A stretch of 23,485 nucleotides of DNA, taken from assembly GCF_937941905.1 (NCBI RefSeq), contig NZ_CALDGS010000130.1, forward strand, positions 1-23,485. The letters run 5' to 3'. Below, one piece after another: positions 14,084 through 20,962 of the stretch; positions within the stretch are counted from its first letter, which is position 1; each line of letters opens with the position of its first letter. This stretch comes from an uncultured Mycolicibacterium sp. (GTDB lineage Bacteria; Actinomycetota; Actinomycetes; Mycobacteriales; Mycobacteriaceae). The notes under the pieces are model-generated. The model saw only the letters and a list, made by a program, of their open reading frames with translations, ran no database searches and was not told the DNA's origin. The position numbers were made by a program, and so were the translations under genes.

Positions 14084-14697
14084 TGCTCCTCCCCCTCTTC
14101 GGCCGCCGACTGGCGGGCCCACTCGTCGGCGAGCAACTTACGGGTCTCCCGCAACAGCTGCGGCACCACCTTGGCACCGCCGATGATCGTGATGAAGTTG
14201 GCGTCCCCGGCCCACCGCGGCACCACGTGCAGGTGCAGGTGCTCCGACAGCGAGCCGCCGGCGGGCTTGCCGAGGTTCAGTCCGACGTTGAAGCCGTCCG
14301 GGTTGGACACCGCCTTGATGACGCGAACGGCCTTCTGCGCGAACGCCATCAGCTCGCCGGCCTCCTCGGGGGTGAGGTTCTCCAACTCGGCCACCCGCCG
14401 GTATGGCACCACCATCAGGTGTCCCGGGTTGTACGGGTACAGGTTCAGCACCGCGTAGACCAGCTTGCCGCGGGCCACCATCAGGCCGTCCTCGTCGGAC
14501 ATCTTGGGGATGTCGGTGAACGGCTGGCTGGACTTGGCCGAACCGCTGCCCGCGCGCTCGGCGGGGGCCGCGGCGATGTAGCTCATCCGGTACGGCGCCC
14601 ACAGCCGCTGCAGCCGGTCGGGGATCCCGACGCCGCGGTCGACGAGCGCCTCCGGCGGGCTGCCCTCGGGCAGGTCCGGGCTCAGGCCACCGCTCAC
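14080..14697 (-). CDS. HIT-family hydrolase/phosphorylase, Ap4A phosphorylase type
   Basis: The 205-residue protein carries a histidine-triad motif SEHLHLHVVPRW (H153, H155, H157, with H155 the expected nucleophile). It also has YPYNPGHLMVVPYRRV and NVGLNLGKPAGGSL, typical of the branched HIT group. The M. tuberculosis counterpart Rv2613c is reported to be a diadenosine tetraphosphate phosphorylase, so the same activity is likely. The N-terminal 35 residues are Pro/Gly-rich and the C-terminus is acidic (AAEEGEEH). The GTG at 14697 overlaps the thrS stop as GTGA. Being next to thrS is notable because aminoacyl-tRNA synthetases make Ap4A, but a functional link is inference. Confidence 0.93.
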   Translation of the reverse strand: MSGGLSPDLPEGSPPEALVDRGVGIPDRLQRLWAPYRMSYIAAAPAERAGSGSAKSSQPFTDIPKMSDEDGLMVARGKLVYAVLNLYPYNPGHLMVVPYRRVAELENLTPEEAGELMAFAQKAVRVIKAVSNPDGFNVGLNLGKPAGGSLSEHLHLHVVPRWAGDANFITIIGGAKVVPQLLRETRKLLADEWARQSAAEEGEEH

Positions 14698-16748
14698 GAC
14701 GATGCGCCCACCTTGATCAGATCGGCGGTCGGGGCGGCGTTCTCGCGCCGGGCGATCCAGTCCGCGATCACCTCGACGGCGGCGTCCCGCGGCACCCCGT
14801 TGACCTGGGTGCGGTCGCCGAACCGGAAGCTCACCGCGCCGGCCGCCACGTCGCGGTCGCCGGCGAGCAGCATGAACGGCACCTTCTGGTTGGTGTGGTT
14901 GACGATCTTCTTGGCCATCCGGTCGTCGCTGGTGTCCACCTCGACCCGCACCCCGCGCGAACGCAGTTGCGCGGCAACCTCTTCCAGGTACGGGATGTGC
15001 TCGTCGGCGACCGGGATGCCGACCACCTGCACCGGCGCCAGCCAGGCCGGGAACGCCCCGGCGTAGTGCTCGGTGAGCACCCCGAAGAAGCGCTCGATGG
15101 AGCCGAACAGCGCGCGGTGGATGAGCACCGGCCGCTGCCGCGACCCGTCGGCGGCGGTGTACTCCAGCTCGAACCGCTCGGGCATGTTGAAGTCGAGCTG
15201 CAGCGTCGACATCTGCCAGTGCCGGCCCAGCGCGTCCTTGACCTGCACGGAGATCTTCGGGCCGTAGAACGCCGCACCGCCCGGGTCGGGCACCAGCTCC
15301 AGGCCGGAGGCGACCGCCACCTCGCGCAGCGTCTCGGTGGCCTCCTCCCAGATGTCGTCGGAGCCGACGTACTTGTTCGGGTCCTTGGTGGACAGCTCCA
15401 GGTAGTAGTCGTCCAGACCGTAGTCGGCGAGCAGGTCGAGCACGAACCGCAGGATCGAGGCCAGCTCGTCGCGCATCTGCTCACGGGTGCAGTAGATGTG
15501 CGCGTCGTCCTGGGTCATCCCGCGCACCCGGGTCAGGCCGTGCACCACCCCGGACTTCTCGTAGCGGTACACCGAGCCGAACTCGAACAGCCGCAGCGGC
15601 AGCTCCCGGTAGGACCGCCCCCGAGACCGGTAGATCAGGTGGTGCATGGGGCAGTTCATCGGCTTGAGGTAGTAGTTCTGCCCCGGCTTGCGCACCGAGC
15701 CGTCCTCGTTGAACTCGGCGTCGATGTGCATGGGCGGGAACATGCCGTCGGCGTACCACTCCAGGTGGCCGGAGGTGATGTAGAGCTGCTCCTTGGTGAT
15801 GTGCGGGGTGTTGACGAACTCGTAGCCCGCCTCGATGTGCTTGCGCCGCGAGTAGTCCTCCAGCTCGCGCCGCACCACACCGCCCTTGGGGTGGAACACC
15901 GGCAGCCCGGAGCCGAGCTCGTCGGGGAAGCTGAACAGGTCGAGCTCCACGCCGAGCTTGCGGTGGTCGCGCTTCTGCGCCTCCTCCAGCAGCTCCAGGT
16001 AGCGGTCCAGCGCCTCCTGCGACTCCCAGGCGGTGCCGTAGATGCGCTGCAGGCTGGCGTTGTTCTGGTCGCCCCGCCAGTACGCCGCCGAGCTGCGGGT
16101 CAGCTTGAACGCCGGAATGTACTTGGTGGTCGGGATGTGCGGGCCACGGCACAGGTCGCCCCACACCCGCTCCTTGGTGCGGGGGTGCAGGTTGTCGTAG
16201 GCGGTCAGCTCGTCGCCGCCGACCTCCATCACCTCGGGGTCGCCCGACTTGTCGTCGACGAGCTCGAGCTTGTAGGGCTCGCCGGCGAGCTCGGCGCGGG
16301 CCTGCTCCTTGGACTCGTAGACGCGCCGGTGGAACAGCTGGCCTTCCTTGATGATCTGGCGCATGCGCTTCTCCAGCGCCTCGAGATCCTCGGGGGTGAA
16401 GGCCCGGTCGACGTCGAAGTCGTAGTAGAAGCCGTCGGTGATCGGCGGGCCGATACCGAGTTTGGCCTCCGGGAACAGGTCCTGCACGGCCTGGGCCAGC
16501 ACGTGGGCGCAGGAGTGCCGGATGACGCTGCGCCCCTCCTCGGTGTTGGCGGCCACCGGCACGACCTCGACGTCGGTGTCGGGGGTCCAGCTCAGGTCGC
16601 GCAGCCGGCCCTCGGGATCGCGGACCACGACGATCGCGTCGGGTGCGCCGCGCCCGGGCAGCCCGGCCTCGCGCACGGCCTGGCCCGCGGTGGTGCCGGC
16701 AGCGACCCGGATCGGTGCTGCTGGGGCTGGGCTGGCGGGGGCGCTCAT
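14694..16748 (-). CDS. thrS: Threonyl-tRNA synthetase
   Basis: ThrRS charges tRNA-Thr and removes mischarged serine. The 684-residue product has an N-terminal TGS domain (about 11-68). The editing domain has its metal-site residues H78 and H82 (RHSCAHVLAQA) and C200 and H204 (LCRGPHIPTTK). The class II core has the zinc ligands C366 (KPMNCPMHH), H403 (GVVHGLTRVRG) and the His of VLIHRALFGSIERF. The anticodon-binding domain follows (PVQVVGIPVADEHIPYLEE and KIVNHTNQKVPF). The ATG at 16748 has GGAGAG upstream; an in-frame GTG/ATG extension of 27 residues is not homologous. No T-box leader was seen in the 96-base gap before it. Confidence 0.97.
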   Translation of the reverse strand: MSAPASPAPAAPIRVAAGTTAGQAVREAGLPGRGAPDAIVVVRDPEGRLRDLSWTPDTDVEVVPVAANTEEGRSVIRHSCAHVLAQAVQDLFPEAKLGIGPPITDGFYYDFDVDRAFTPEDLEALEKRMRQIIKEGQLFHRRVYESKEQARAELAGEPYKLELVDDKSGDPEVMEVGGDELTAYDNLHPRTKERVWGDLCRGPHIPTTKYIPAFKLTRSSAAYWRGDQNNASLQRIYGTAWESQEALDRYLELLEEAQKRDHRKLGVELDLFSFPDELGSGLPVFHPKGGVVRRELEDYSRRKHIEAGYEFVNTPHITKEQLYITSGHLEWYADGMFPPMHIDAEFNEDGSVRKPGQNYYLKPMNCPMHHLIYRSRGRSYRELPLRLFEFGSVYRYEKSGVVHGLTRVRGMTQDDAHIYCTREQMRDELASILRFVLDLLADYGLDDYYLELSTKDPNKYVGSDDIWEEATETLREVAVASGLELVPDPGGAAFYGPKISVQVKDALGRHWQMSTLQLDFNMPERFELEYTAADGSRQRPVLIHRALFGSIERFFGVLTEHYAGAFPAWLAPVQVVGIPVADEHIPYLEEVAAQLRSRGVRVEVDTSDDRMAKKIVNHTNQKVPFMLLAGDRDVAAGAVSFRFGDRTQVNGVPRDAAVEVIADWIARRENAAPTADLIKVGASS

Positions 16749-16844
16749 CTGCGGACTCTCTCCAATACGTCGAGGTGTCGGACAGGGATGTTCGGACGCG
16801 ACCATGCTATCGGGGCGGGCGGCCCGCACCGGCGAGGCGGCGGG

Positions 16845-17489
16845 TCAGGGCTGGCCCGGCCGCAGCCGCACGAACAGCGCCCGGGCCTCGGCGAGCACCT
16901 CCCCGTCGTCGAGCAGGCGGCCGGTGACGAAGATCTTGCGGCCCTCGATGCGGTCGATTCCGGCCTCCACCTGCAGTTCCCGCTCCACCAGCGCGATGCG
17001 CCGGTAGTCGATGTGCAGGTAGGCGGTGCGCTGGGTCTGGCTGCCGGTGAGGGTCACCACGGTCATGCCGAGCAGCGTGTCGAACAGCAGGCCCACCGCG
17101 CCGCCGTGAGCGGCCCCGTTGCGGCCCTGGTGGAACCGGGCGAACCGGGTGGTGCCGGCCACCCGGCCGTCGGCGGTGGGGCCGACGTCCATCGGCACCC
17201 ACAGCACGTTGCCCCGGTTGGGCAGGTCCTCGCGCCGGTTCGACGGCGCCGAGCACTCGTCGGCCCAGTACGGGGCGAGCAGGTCGTTGACGGCCTCGAT
17301 CATCTCGGCGGCGCGGGTGAACACCTCGTCCGGCGCGTCCGCGGCGCGGGCGTGGTCCTGCAGGGTGCGCACGGCCGCGATGAACCGGCCGTAGTCCGGG
17401 CCGCCCTTGGTGGTGGGTTCGAGCGGGCGGAAACCGCCGGCCGCCGTGGCGACCGGTCCGGGCAGAGTTGACACGTGTTCAGAAGCCAC
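16845..17489 (-). CDS. PaaI-type hot-dog thioesterase
   Basis: A probable acyl-CoA thioesterase with a single C-terminal hot-dog fold. The 214-residue product has ARFHQGRNGAAHGGAVGLLFD (about 118-138), where HGG (128-130) and D137 match the PaaI/4HBT active-site helix. RTAYLHIDYRRIALVERELQ and IEGRKIFVTGRLLDDG form later strands. The N-terminal about 95 residues (TLPGPVATAAGGFRPLEPT, and WADECSAPSNRREDLPNRGN) are an extension seen in actinobacterial members; its function is unknown. The GTG at 17489 is the best start available but lacks a clear ribosome site; a GTG at 17474 is possible. It lies 17 bases after pfkB on the same strand, so it could be read from either that promoter or its own. 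Confidence 0.85.
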   Translation of the reverse strand: MASEHVSTLPGPVATAAGGFRPLEPTTKGGPDYGRFIAAVRTLQDHARAADAPDEVFTRAAEMIEAVNDLLAPYWADECSAPSNRREDLPNRGNVLWVPMDVGPTADGRVAGTTRFARFHQGRNGAAHGGAVGLLFDTLLGMTVVTLTGSQTQRTAYLHIDYRRIALVERELQVEAGIDRIEGRKIFVTGRLLDDGEVLAEARALFVRLRPGQP

Positions 17490-17506
17490 CCGGACACCGT
17501 ATTCGG

Positions 17507-18454
17507 TCAGTTCAGCGGCTCGCCCGCGGGGATCTCCCGGTAGAGCCGTTCGGCGTCCTCGCGGCGGCACGGCGCGGTGCCCGGGGTGAGCAGCATGGCC
17601 GACGCGGCGGCGATGCCATGGCGCACCGCGTCGTCGAGCGGCCGGTCCCGGACCAGGGCGACGGTGATGCCGGCGACCATCGCGTCACCGGCCCCGACCG
17701 CGCTCACCTGGTGCACCGCCATGGCCGGGAAGCGCCGGTCGCCCTCGGCGGTGGCCAGCAGCGCCCCGTCGCCGCCGAGCGAGGCCACCACCACCCGGGC
17801 CACCCCGCGGTCGATGAGCTCGTGGGCGGCGGCCCGCAGGTCCGCCTCGGTGGCGAGGTCCCGGCCGACGTACTCGGCGAGCTCGCGGCGGCTGGGCTTG
17901 ACCAGGTAGGCGCCGTGCACGTGGGCCAGGCCGCCGCCGGAGCTGTCCAGCACCAGCCGGGCCCCGGTCTCGGTGCACAGCTCGGCGACCCGCTGGTAGA
18001 AGTCGGCCGGGACGCCGGGCGGCAGGCTGCCGCTGGCCACCACGACGGCCGCGCCGTCGGCGGCGGTGCGCAGCCGCCGCAGCAGCCGCTGCTGCTCGTC
18101 CTCGGACAGGGCCGGGCCGGGCAGCACGAACCGGTACTGCCGGCCGGTGGAGGTCTCGTCGACGGTGAGGCTCTCCCGGGTCAGGCCCGCGATGCGCACC
18201 GCCTCGTAGGGCACCCCCTCGGCCTCGAGCAGTTCGGCGAGCAGCGCGCCGGTGTGGCCGCCGAGCGCGCACACCGCGGTGGCCCGGGCGCCGAGCACGT
18301 GCGCCACCCGGGCCACGTTGATGCCGCCGCCGCCGGGGTCGTGCCGGACCGAGCCGCAGCGCACCTTGCTGGTGTGCCGTACGACCTCGGTGCTGGTGGT
18401 GATGTCGAGTGCCGGATTGACCGTGACGGTGACGATCCGTGGTGTGGTGAACAT
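17507..18454 (-). CDS. pfkB: PfkB-family sugar kinase (6-phosphofructokinase-2 / 1-phosphofructokinase type)
   Basis: A ribokinase-fold kinase, probably acting on fructose 6-phosphate, fructose 1-phosphate or tagatose 6-phosphate. The 315-residue product has TVTVNPALDITT (9-20), the substrate-loop signature GGGGINVARV (41-50), SGSLPPGVPADF (141-152), LVKPSRRELAEYVG, and the ATP/anion-hole motif SAVGAGDAMVAG with catalytic base D257. These match the PfkB group including M. tuberculosis Rv2029c, a DosR-regulon member beside hspX. Here it also lies directly downstream of hsp20 (98-base gap) and may be co-transcribed. No DosR box of its own was convincing. Confidence 0.92.
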   Translation of the reverse strand: MFTTPRIVTVTVNPALDITTSTEVVRHTSKVRCGSVRHDPGGGGINVARVAHVLGARATAVCALGGHTGALLAELLEAEGVPYEAVRIAGLTRESLTVDETSTGRQYRFVLPGPALSEDEQQRLLRRLRTAADGAAVVVASGSLPPGVPADFYQRVAELCTETGARLVLDSSGGGLAHVHGAYLVKPSRRELAEYVGRDLATEADLRAAAHELIDRGVARVVVASLGGDGALLATAEGDRRFPAMAVHQVSAVGAGDAMVAGITVALVRDRPLDDAVRHGIAAASAMLLTPGTAPCRREDAERLYREIPAGEPLN

Positions 18455-18506
18455 CCGCTCCGTTCCGCCTCAGGGTCGACCGTTCGGGCCGGTCCATCAT
18501 CGCAGC

Positions 18507-18521
18507 GATCCGCGGCGGATC
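18507..18521. terminator. Small stem-loop between hsp20 and pfkB
   Basis: GATCCG / CGGATC are inverted repeats with a 3-base centre, 32 bases after the hsp20 stop. It may weaken read-through into pfkB or stabilise the hsp20 3' end. No T-tract is present. Confidence 0.3.
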
Positions 18522-18552
18522 CGGGCGGATGTTCACCGTCCGGCGCGCCCCG

Positions 18553-18984
18553 TCACTGCTTCGCGGTGACCGGGATCCGCTTGGCGTCGTCGGCCGGCTT
18601 CGAGATCGGCACCGAAACGGTGAGAATCCCCTTGTCGTAGCTGGCCTTCACGCCCTCCGGATCCGCGCCGCGCGGCAGCGTCACGGTCCGGGTGAACGAG
18701 CCGTAGTTGAACTCCGAGCGACCGTTGGTCTGCGACTTCTCGGTGCGTTCGGCCTTGATGGTGAGCCGGCCGTCGGCGATCGTGACCTCGATGTCCTTCT
18801 CCGGGTCCACTCCGGGGATCTCGGCGCGGACCTCGTAGCTGTCGTCCTTGAGCTCGTCCTCCAACCGCAACAGGTTGGTGTCGAACACCGGACGCAGGCC
18901 GGTCCAGGGGAACCCGGCGAACACCTCGGCCAGATCCGGGAACAGCGAACGGGGCCGCTGGACAGCTGGTGCATTCGACGACAT
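18553..18984 (-). CDS. hspX: Small heat shock protein, Hsp20/alpha-crystallin (HspX/Acr type)
   Basis: An ATP-independent holdase and major dormancy antigen homologue. The 143-residue product begins MSSNAPAVQRPRSLFPDLAE, as in mycobacterial HspX proteins. It has an alpha-crystallin domain at about 47-128 (SYEVRAEIPGVDPEKDIEVT, DGRLTIKAER, the GSFTRTVTLP strand, and the A-x-x-x-G-I-L-T-V box at about 114-123). It ends in a C-terminal IPV tail motif used in oligomer contacts. The ATG at 18984 has GAGGGAGG upstream; an in-frame extension runs through the regulatory gap and is not coding. It is divergent from usp, with two DosR boxes between. The predicted hypoxia/NO induction follows from those boxes. 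Confidence 0.95.
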   Translation of the reverse strand: MSSNAPAVQRPRSLFPDLAEVFAGFPWTGLRPVFDTNLLRLEDELKDDSYEVRAEIPGVDPEKDIEVTIADGRLTIKAERTEKSQTNGRSEFNYGSFTRTVTLPRGADPEGVKASYDKGILTVSVPISKPADDAKRIPVTAKQ

Positions 18985-19056
18985 CGGTGTGCCTCCCTCG
19001 TCTCGAATCCGCAGAAACCCTGCATCTCGAATAAACGCCCGCACACCGCAACCGCC

Positions 19057-19076
19057 ATAGGGACGGAAGTCCCAAG
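19057..19076. promoter_or_regulatory. DosR box 1 (hspX-proximal)
   Basis: ATAGGGACGGAAGTCCCAAG contains the 14-bp core GGGACGGAAGTCCC (19060-19073), an exact match to the GGGNCNNNNGNCCC pattern of DosR (DevR) sites. Its centre is 82 bases before the hspX ATG. Confidence 0.88.
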
Positions 19077-19127
19077 GGCGTCCGACCTCCGACCCGAACC
19101 ACCGGGTGGGGCCGCTCGGCCACCAAC

Positions 19128-19147
19128 TGGGGGACCAAAGTCCCTGC
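19128..19147. promoter_or_regulatory. DosR box 2 (usp-proximal)
   Basis: TGGGGGACCAAAGTCCCTGC contains the core GGGACCAAAGTCCC (19131-19144), an exact match to the DosR pattern. It is centred about 42 bases before the usp start site predicted from TAGCGT, the distance expected for activation at a promoter lacking a -35. Confidence 0.88.
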
Positions 19148-19210
19148 GCAACGGCGGTGCGCGGGCATAGCGTGACCAGTGCAGGACCCACCGCGCATCC
19201 GGGAGGCGAC

Positions 19211-20089
19211 ATGGCAGAGATCTCGACCGACAACGGCGTTCTGGTGGCTGTCGACGGCTCGCCGGAGTCGAACGCCGCGCTGCGCTGGGCTGCCAACGAG
19301 GCCGCCCTGTACCGCAAGCCGCTCACCCTGGTCCATGTGGTGGCCCCGGTGCTGGTGACCTACCCGATCGGCCCGGTACAGGCCAATGTCACCGAGTGGC
19401 AGGAGCAGACGGCCAAGGAGATCCTCGACCAGGCGCGTCAGACCGCCGAGGCGGCCCTGGACGGCAAGGCCATCGAGATTCGGACCGAAATCAGCTATGC
19501 CCCAATCGTTCCCAGCCTGGTCGAGGCATCCAAGCATGCCTCGCTGGTGGTGGTCGGCAGCCGCGGGATGGGCCGGGTGGGCCGCGCGCTGCTGGGGTCG
19601 GTGAGCTCCGGGCTGCTGCACCACGCCCGCTGCCCCGTCGCGGTGGTGCATGACGACCACACCCCGGTGCGCCCCGATGCGCCGGTGCTGCTCGGCATCG
19701 ACGGCTCCCCCGCGTCGGAGGCCGCGACCGCCGTGGCGTTCCGGGAGGCGTCGTTCCGTGGGGTCGGGCTGGTGGCGCTGCACGCCTGGAGCGACGTCTC
19801 GCTGTTCGGGGTGCGCGGGGTGGACTGGAAGGAGCTCGAGGAGGAGGCCAAGGAGGTGCTCTCCGAGCGGCTGGCGGGGTGGCAGGAGCGCTATCCGGAT
19901 GTGGAGATCCAGCGCAAGGTGGTCTGCGACCAGCCGGCCCGCCACCTCATCGAGGACTCGGTGGATGCCCAGCTGGTGGTGGTCGGCAGCCACGGCCGCG
20001 GCGGGTTCACCGGGATGCTCATGGGTTCGGTGAGCACCGCGGTGGCGCAGTCCGCCAAGGCCCCGGTGATCGTCGTCCGGGGCCGCTAG
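19211..20089 (+). CDS. Universal stress protein, tandem UspA domains (Rv2623-like)
   Basis: The 292-residue protein has two UspA domains, about 9-147 and 157-291. Each has the N-terminal Asp motif (VAVDGSPES with D15; LGIDGSPAS) and the ATP-binding signature G-x2-G-x9-G-S: VVGSRGMGRVGRALLGSVSS and VVGSHGRGGFTGMLMGSVST. ATP binding is therefore likely. It resembles M. tuberculosis Rv2623, a DosR-regulated ATP-binding protein linked to growth control, including SDV and LAERLAGWQERYP-like stretches recalled from memory. GGGAGG is 4 bases before the ATG. Its last codons (VVRGR, stop) are part of the first of three 35-bp tandem repeats. Confidence 0.94.
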   Translation: MAEISTDNGVLVAVDGSPESNAALRWAANEAALYRKPLTLVHVVAPVLVTYPIGPVQANVTEWQEQTAKEILDQARQTAEAALDGKAIEIRTEISYAPIVPSLVEASKHASLVVVGSRGMGRVGRALLGSVSSGLLHHARCPVAVVHDDHTPVRPDAPVLLGIDGSPASEAATAVAFREASFRGVGLVALHAWSDVSLFGVRGVDWKELEEEAKEVLSERLAGWQERYPDVEIQRKVVCDQPARHLIEDSVDAQLVVVGSHGRGGFTGMLMGSVSTAVAQSAKAPVIVVRGR

Positions 20090-20180
20090 GCCCCGGCGCA
20101 TCGGGCCGCGTCCGGGGCCGCTAGGCCCCGGCGCATCGGGCCGCGTCCGGGGCCGCTAGGCCCCGGCGCATCGGGCCGCG
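20076..20180. repeat. Three perfect 35-bp tandem repeats, each with a hairpin, starting inside the usp 3' end
   Basis: Identical units occupy 20076-20110, 20111-20145 and 20146-20180. Each contains CCGGGGCCGCTAGGCCCCGG, an 8-bp perfect stem with loop GCTA, and a spacer GCGCATCGGGCCGCG plus a leading T. The first unit supplies the final codons and TAG stop of usp. There are no intervening spacers. The result is three identical strong hairpins in series on the usp transcript. Exact identity points to recent duplication. Confidence 0.95.
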
Positions 20181-20188
20181 AATGCGAA

Positions 20189-20225
20189 GGCGCCCCCGGC
20201 CGAACACCGTTCGGCCGGGGGCGCC
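20189..20225. terminator. 17-bp perfect hairpin between usp and the phosphoribosyltransferase gene
   Basis: The arms at 20189-20205 and 20209-20225 (outer GGCGCCCCC / GGGGGCGCC) pair perfectly around a 3-base loop ACC. This is a strong candidate terminator for usp. No T-tract follows. The downstream ATG is only 18 bases away, so this sequence also occupies the position where the next gene's promoter or operator would be. Confidence 0.7.
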
Positions 20226-20243
20226 GTGCTTCACACTGGACCC

Positions 20244-20888
20244 ATGAGGCGGTTTCGGGATCGGCGCGACGCCGGCCGCCGACTGGCCGACCGGTTGCGC
20301 CCGCTGTCCGGGCCGGATGTCGTCGTGCTCGGCCTGCCGCGCGGCGGGGTGCCGGTGGCCTACGAGGTCGCCACCGCACTGGGGGCGCCGCTGGATGTCC
20401 TGCTCGTCCGCAAGCTGGGGGTGCCCACCCAGCCGGAGTTGGCGTTCGGGGCCATCGGCGAGGGTGGGGTGCGCATCCTCAACGACACCGTCGTGCGGGC
20501 GGCACGCCTCACCGCCGAGCAGATGGCGACCGTGGAGCACCGTGAACAGGCCGTGCTCGCCGAGCGCGCCGCGAAGTACCGGGGCGGACGCCCGCGCCTC
20601 GATCTGACCGGGCGCACGGCGATCATCGTCGACGACGGCCTGGCGACCGGCGCCACCGCACGGGCGGCCTGCCGGGTGGCCCAGGCCCAGGGCGCGGCCC
20701 GGGTGATCCTGGCGGTGCCGATCGGCTCTCCCGACACCGTCGCCCGACTGCGCGGCGACGCCGACGAGGTGGTGTGCGTGCACACCCCGACCGACTACGA
20801 GGCCGTCGGACAGGGCTACGAGGACTTCACCCAGACCACCGACCGCGAGGTGCTCGACCTGCTGCACAGCGCCGGCAGCCCTTGGTGA
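20244..20888 (+). CDS. Phosphoribosyltransferase-family protein (type I PRTase fold)
   Basis: The 214-residue product has a type I PRTase fold. The PRPP-binding loop is IIVDDGLATGAT (127-138), the pyrophosphate-loop region is LGLPRGGVPVAYEVA (29-43), and LVRKLGVPTQPELAFGAIGEGG (54-75) is typical of the stand-alone predicted PRTases related to M. tuberculosis Rv0571c and the N-terminal part of Rv2030c, both DosR-regulon genes. Substrate unknown. ATG 20244 is chosen; a GTG at 20226 would start at the foot of the hairpin. No good ribosome site is seen. CACACT lies 6 bases before the ATG, so a leaderless message from a weak -10 is possible. The neighbours support a dormancy role. Confidence 0.88.
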   Translation: MRRFRDRRDAGRRLADRLRPLSGPDVVVLGLPRGGVPVAYEVATALGAPLDVLLVRKLGVPTQPELAFGAIGEGGVRILNDTVVRAARLTAEQMATVEHREQAVLAERAAKYRGGRPRLDLTGRTAIIVDDGLATGATARAACRVAQAQGAARVILAVPIGSPDTVARLRGDADEVVCVHTPTDYEAVGQGYEDFTQTTDREVLDLLHSAGSPW

Positions 20889-20903
20889 CGCGTGCCCGAA
20901 AAC

Positions 20904-20945
20904 GCATGCCCCGGCCCGCATCTCGTCGAGCGGGCCGGGGCATGC
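20904..20945. terminator. Bidirectional terminator between convergent genes
   Basis: GCATGCCCCGGCCCGC (20904-20919) pairs perfectly with 20930-20945 over 16 bp around a 10-base loop. It lies in the 74-base gap between the stops of the phosphoribosyltransferase gene (plus) and the hibernation factor (minus), so it can serve both. Confidence 0.75.
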
Positions 20946-20962
20946 CCGGCGTTGGAATCAGG

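Larger units (their letters stand above)
18985..19210. promoter_or_regulatory. Divergent hspX-usp control region
   Basis: This 226-base gap has two DosR boxes (separate entries) with centres 71 bp apart. On the usp side, TAGCGT (19168-19173) fits TANNNT and predicts a start near 19180. On the hspX side, an AT-rich TTTATT-like element (minus strand, about 19035-19030) is at the matching distance from box 1. GGGAGG before usp and GAGGGAGG before hspX are the ribosome sites. Confidence 0.7.

Noticed and set aside
16749..16844. T-box or other tRNA-sensing leader before thrS
   Set aside because: The 96-base gap shows no T-box core or specifier-like structure; it is too short and carries only a possible -10 (TAGCAT) and the ribosome site.
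14895..17471. Very long plus-strand open frame opposite thrS and the thioesterase gene (858 codons), rich in Val, Gly, Arg and His
   Set aside because: It is the reverse-strand shadow of thrS, which has complete domains and motifs. Long antisense frames are expected at this GC content. No family signature is visible in it.
18455..18552. Separate DosR box for pfkB
   Set aside because: GGGTCGACCGTTCGGGCC and GGGCCGGTCC-like strings occur, but none has the GGGNCNNNNGNCCC spacing; co-transcription with hspX is the simpler view.
20076..20180. CRISPR-like repeat array
   Set aside because: The 35-bp units are directly abutting with no spacers and there are no cas genes; it is a simple tandem repeat of hairpins.
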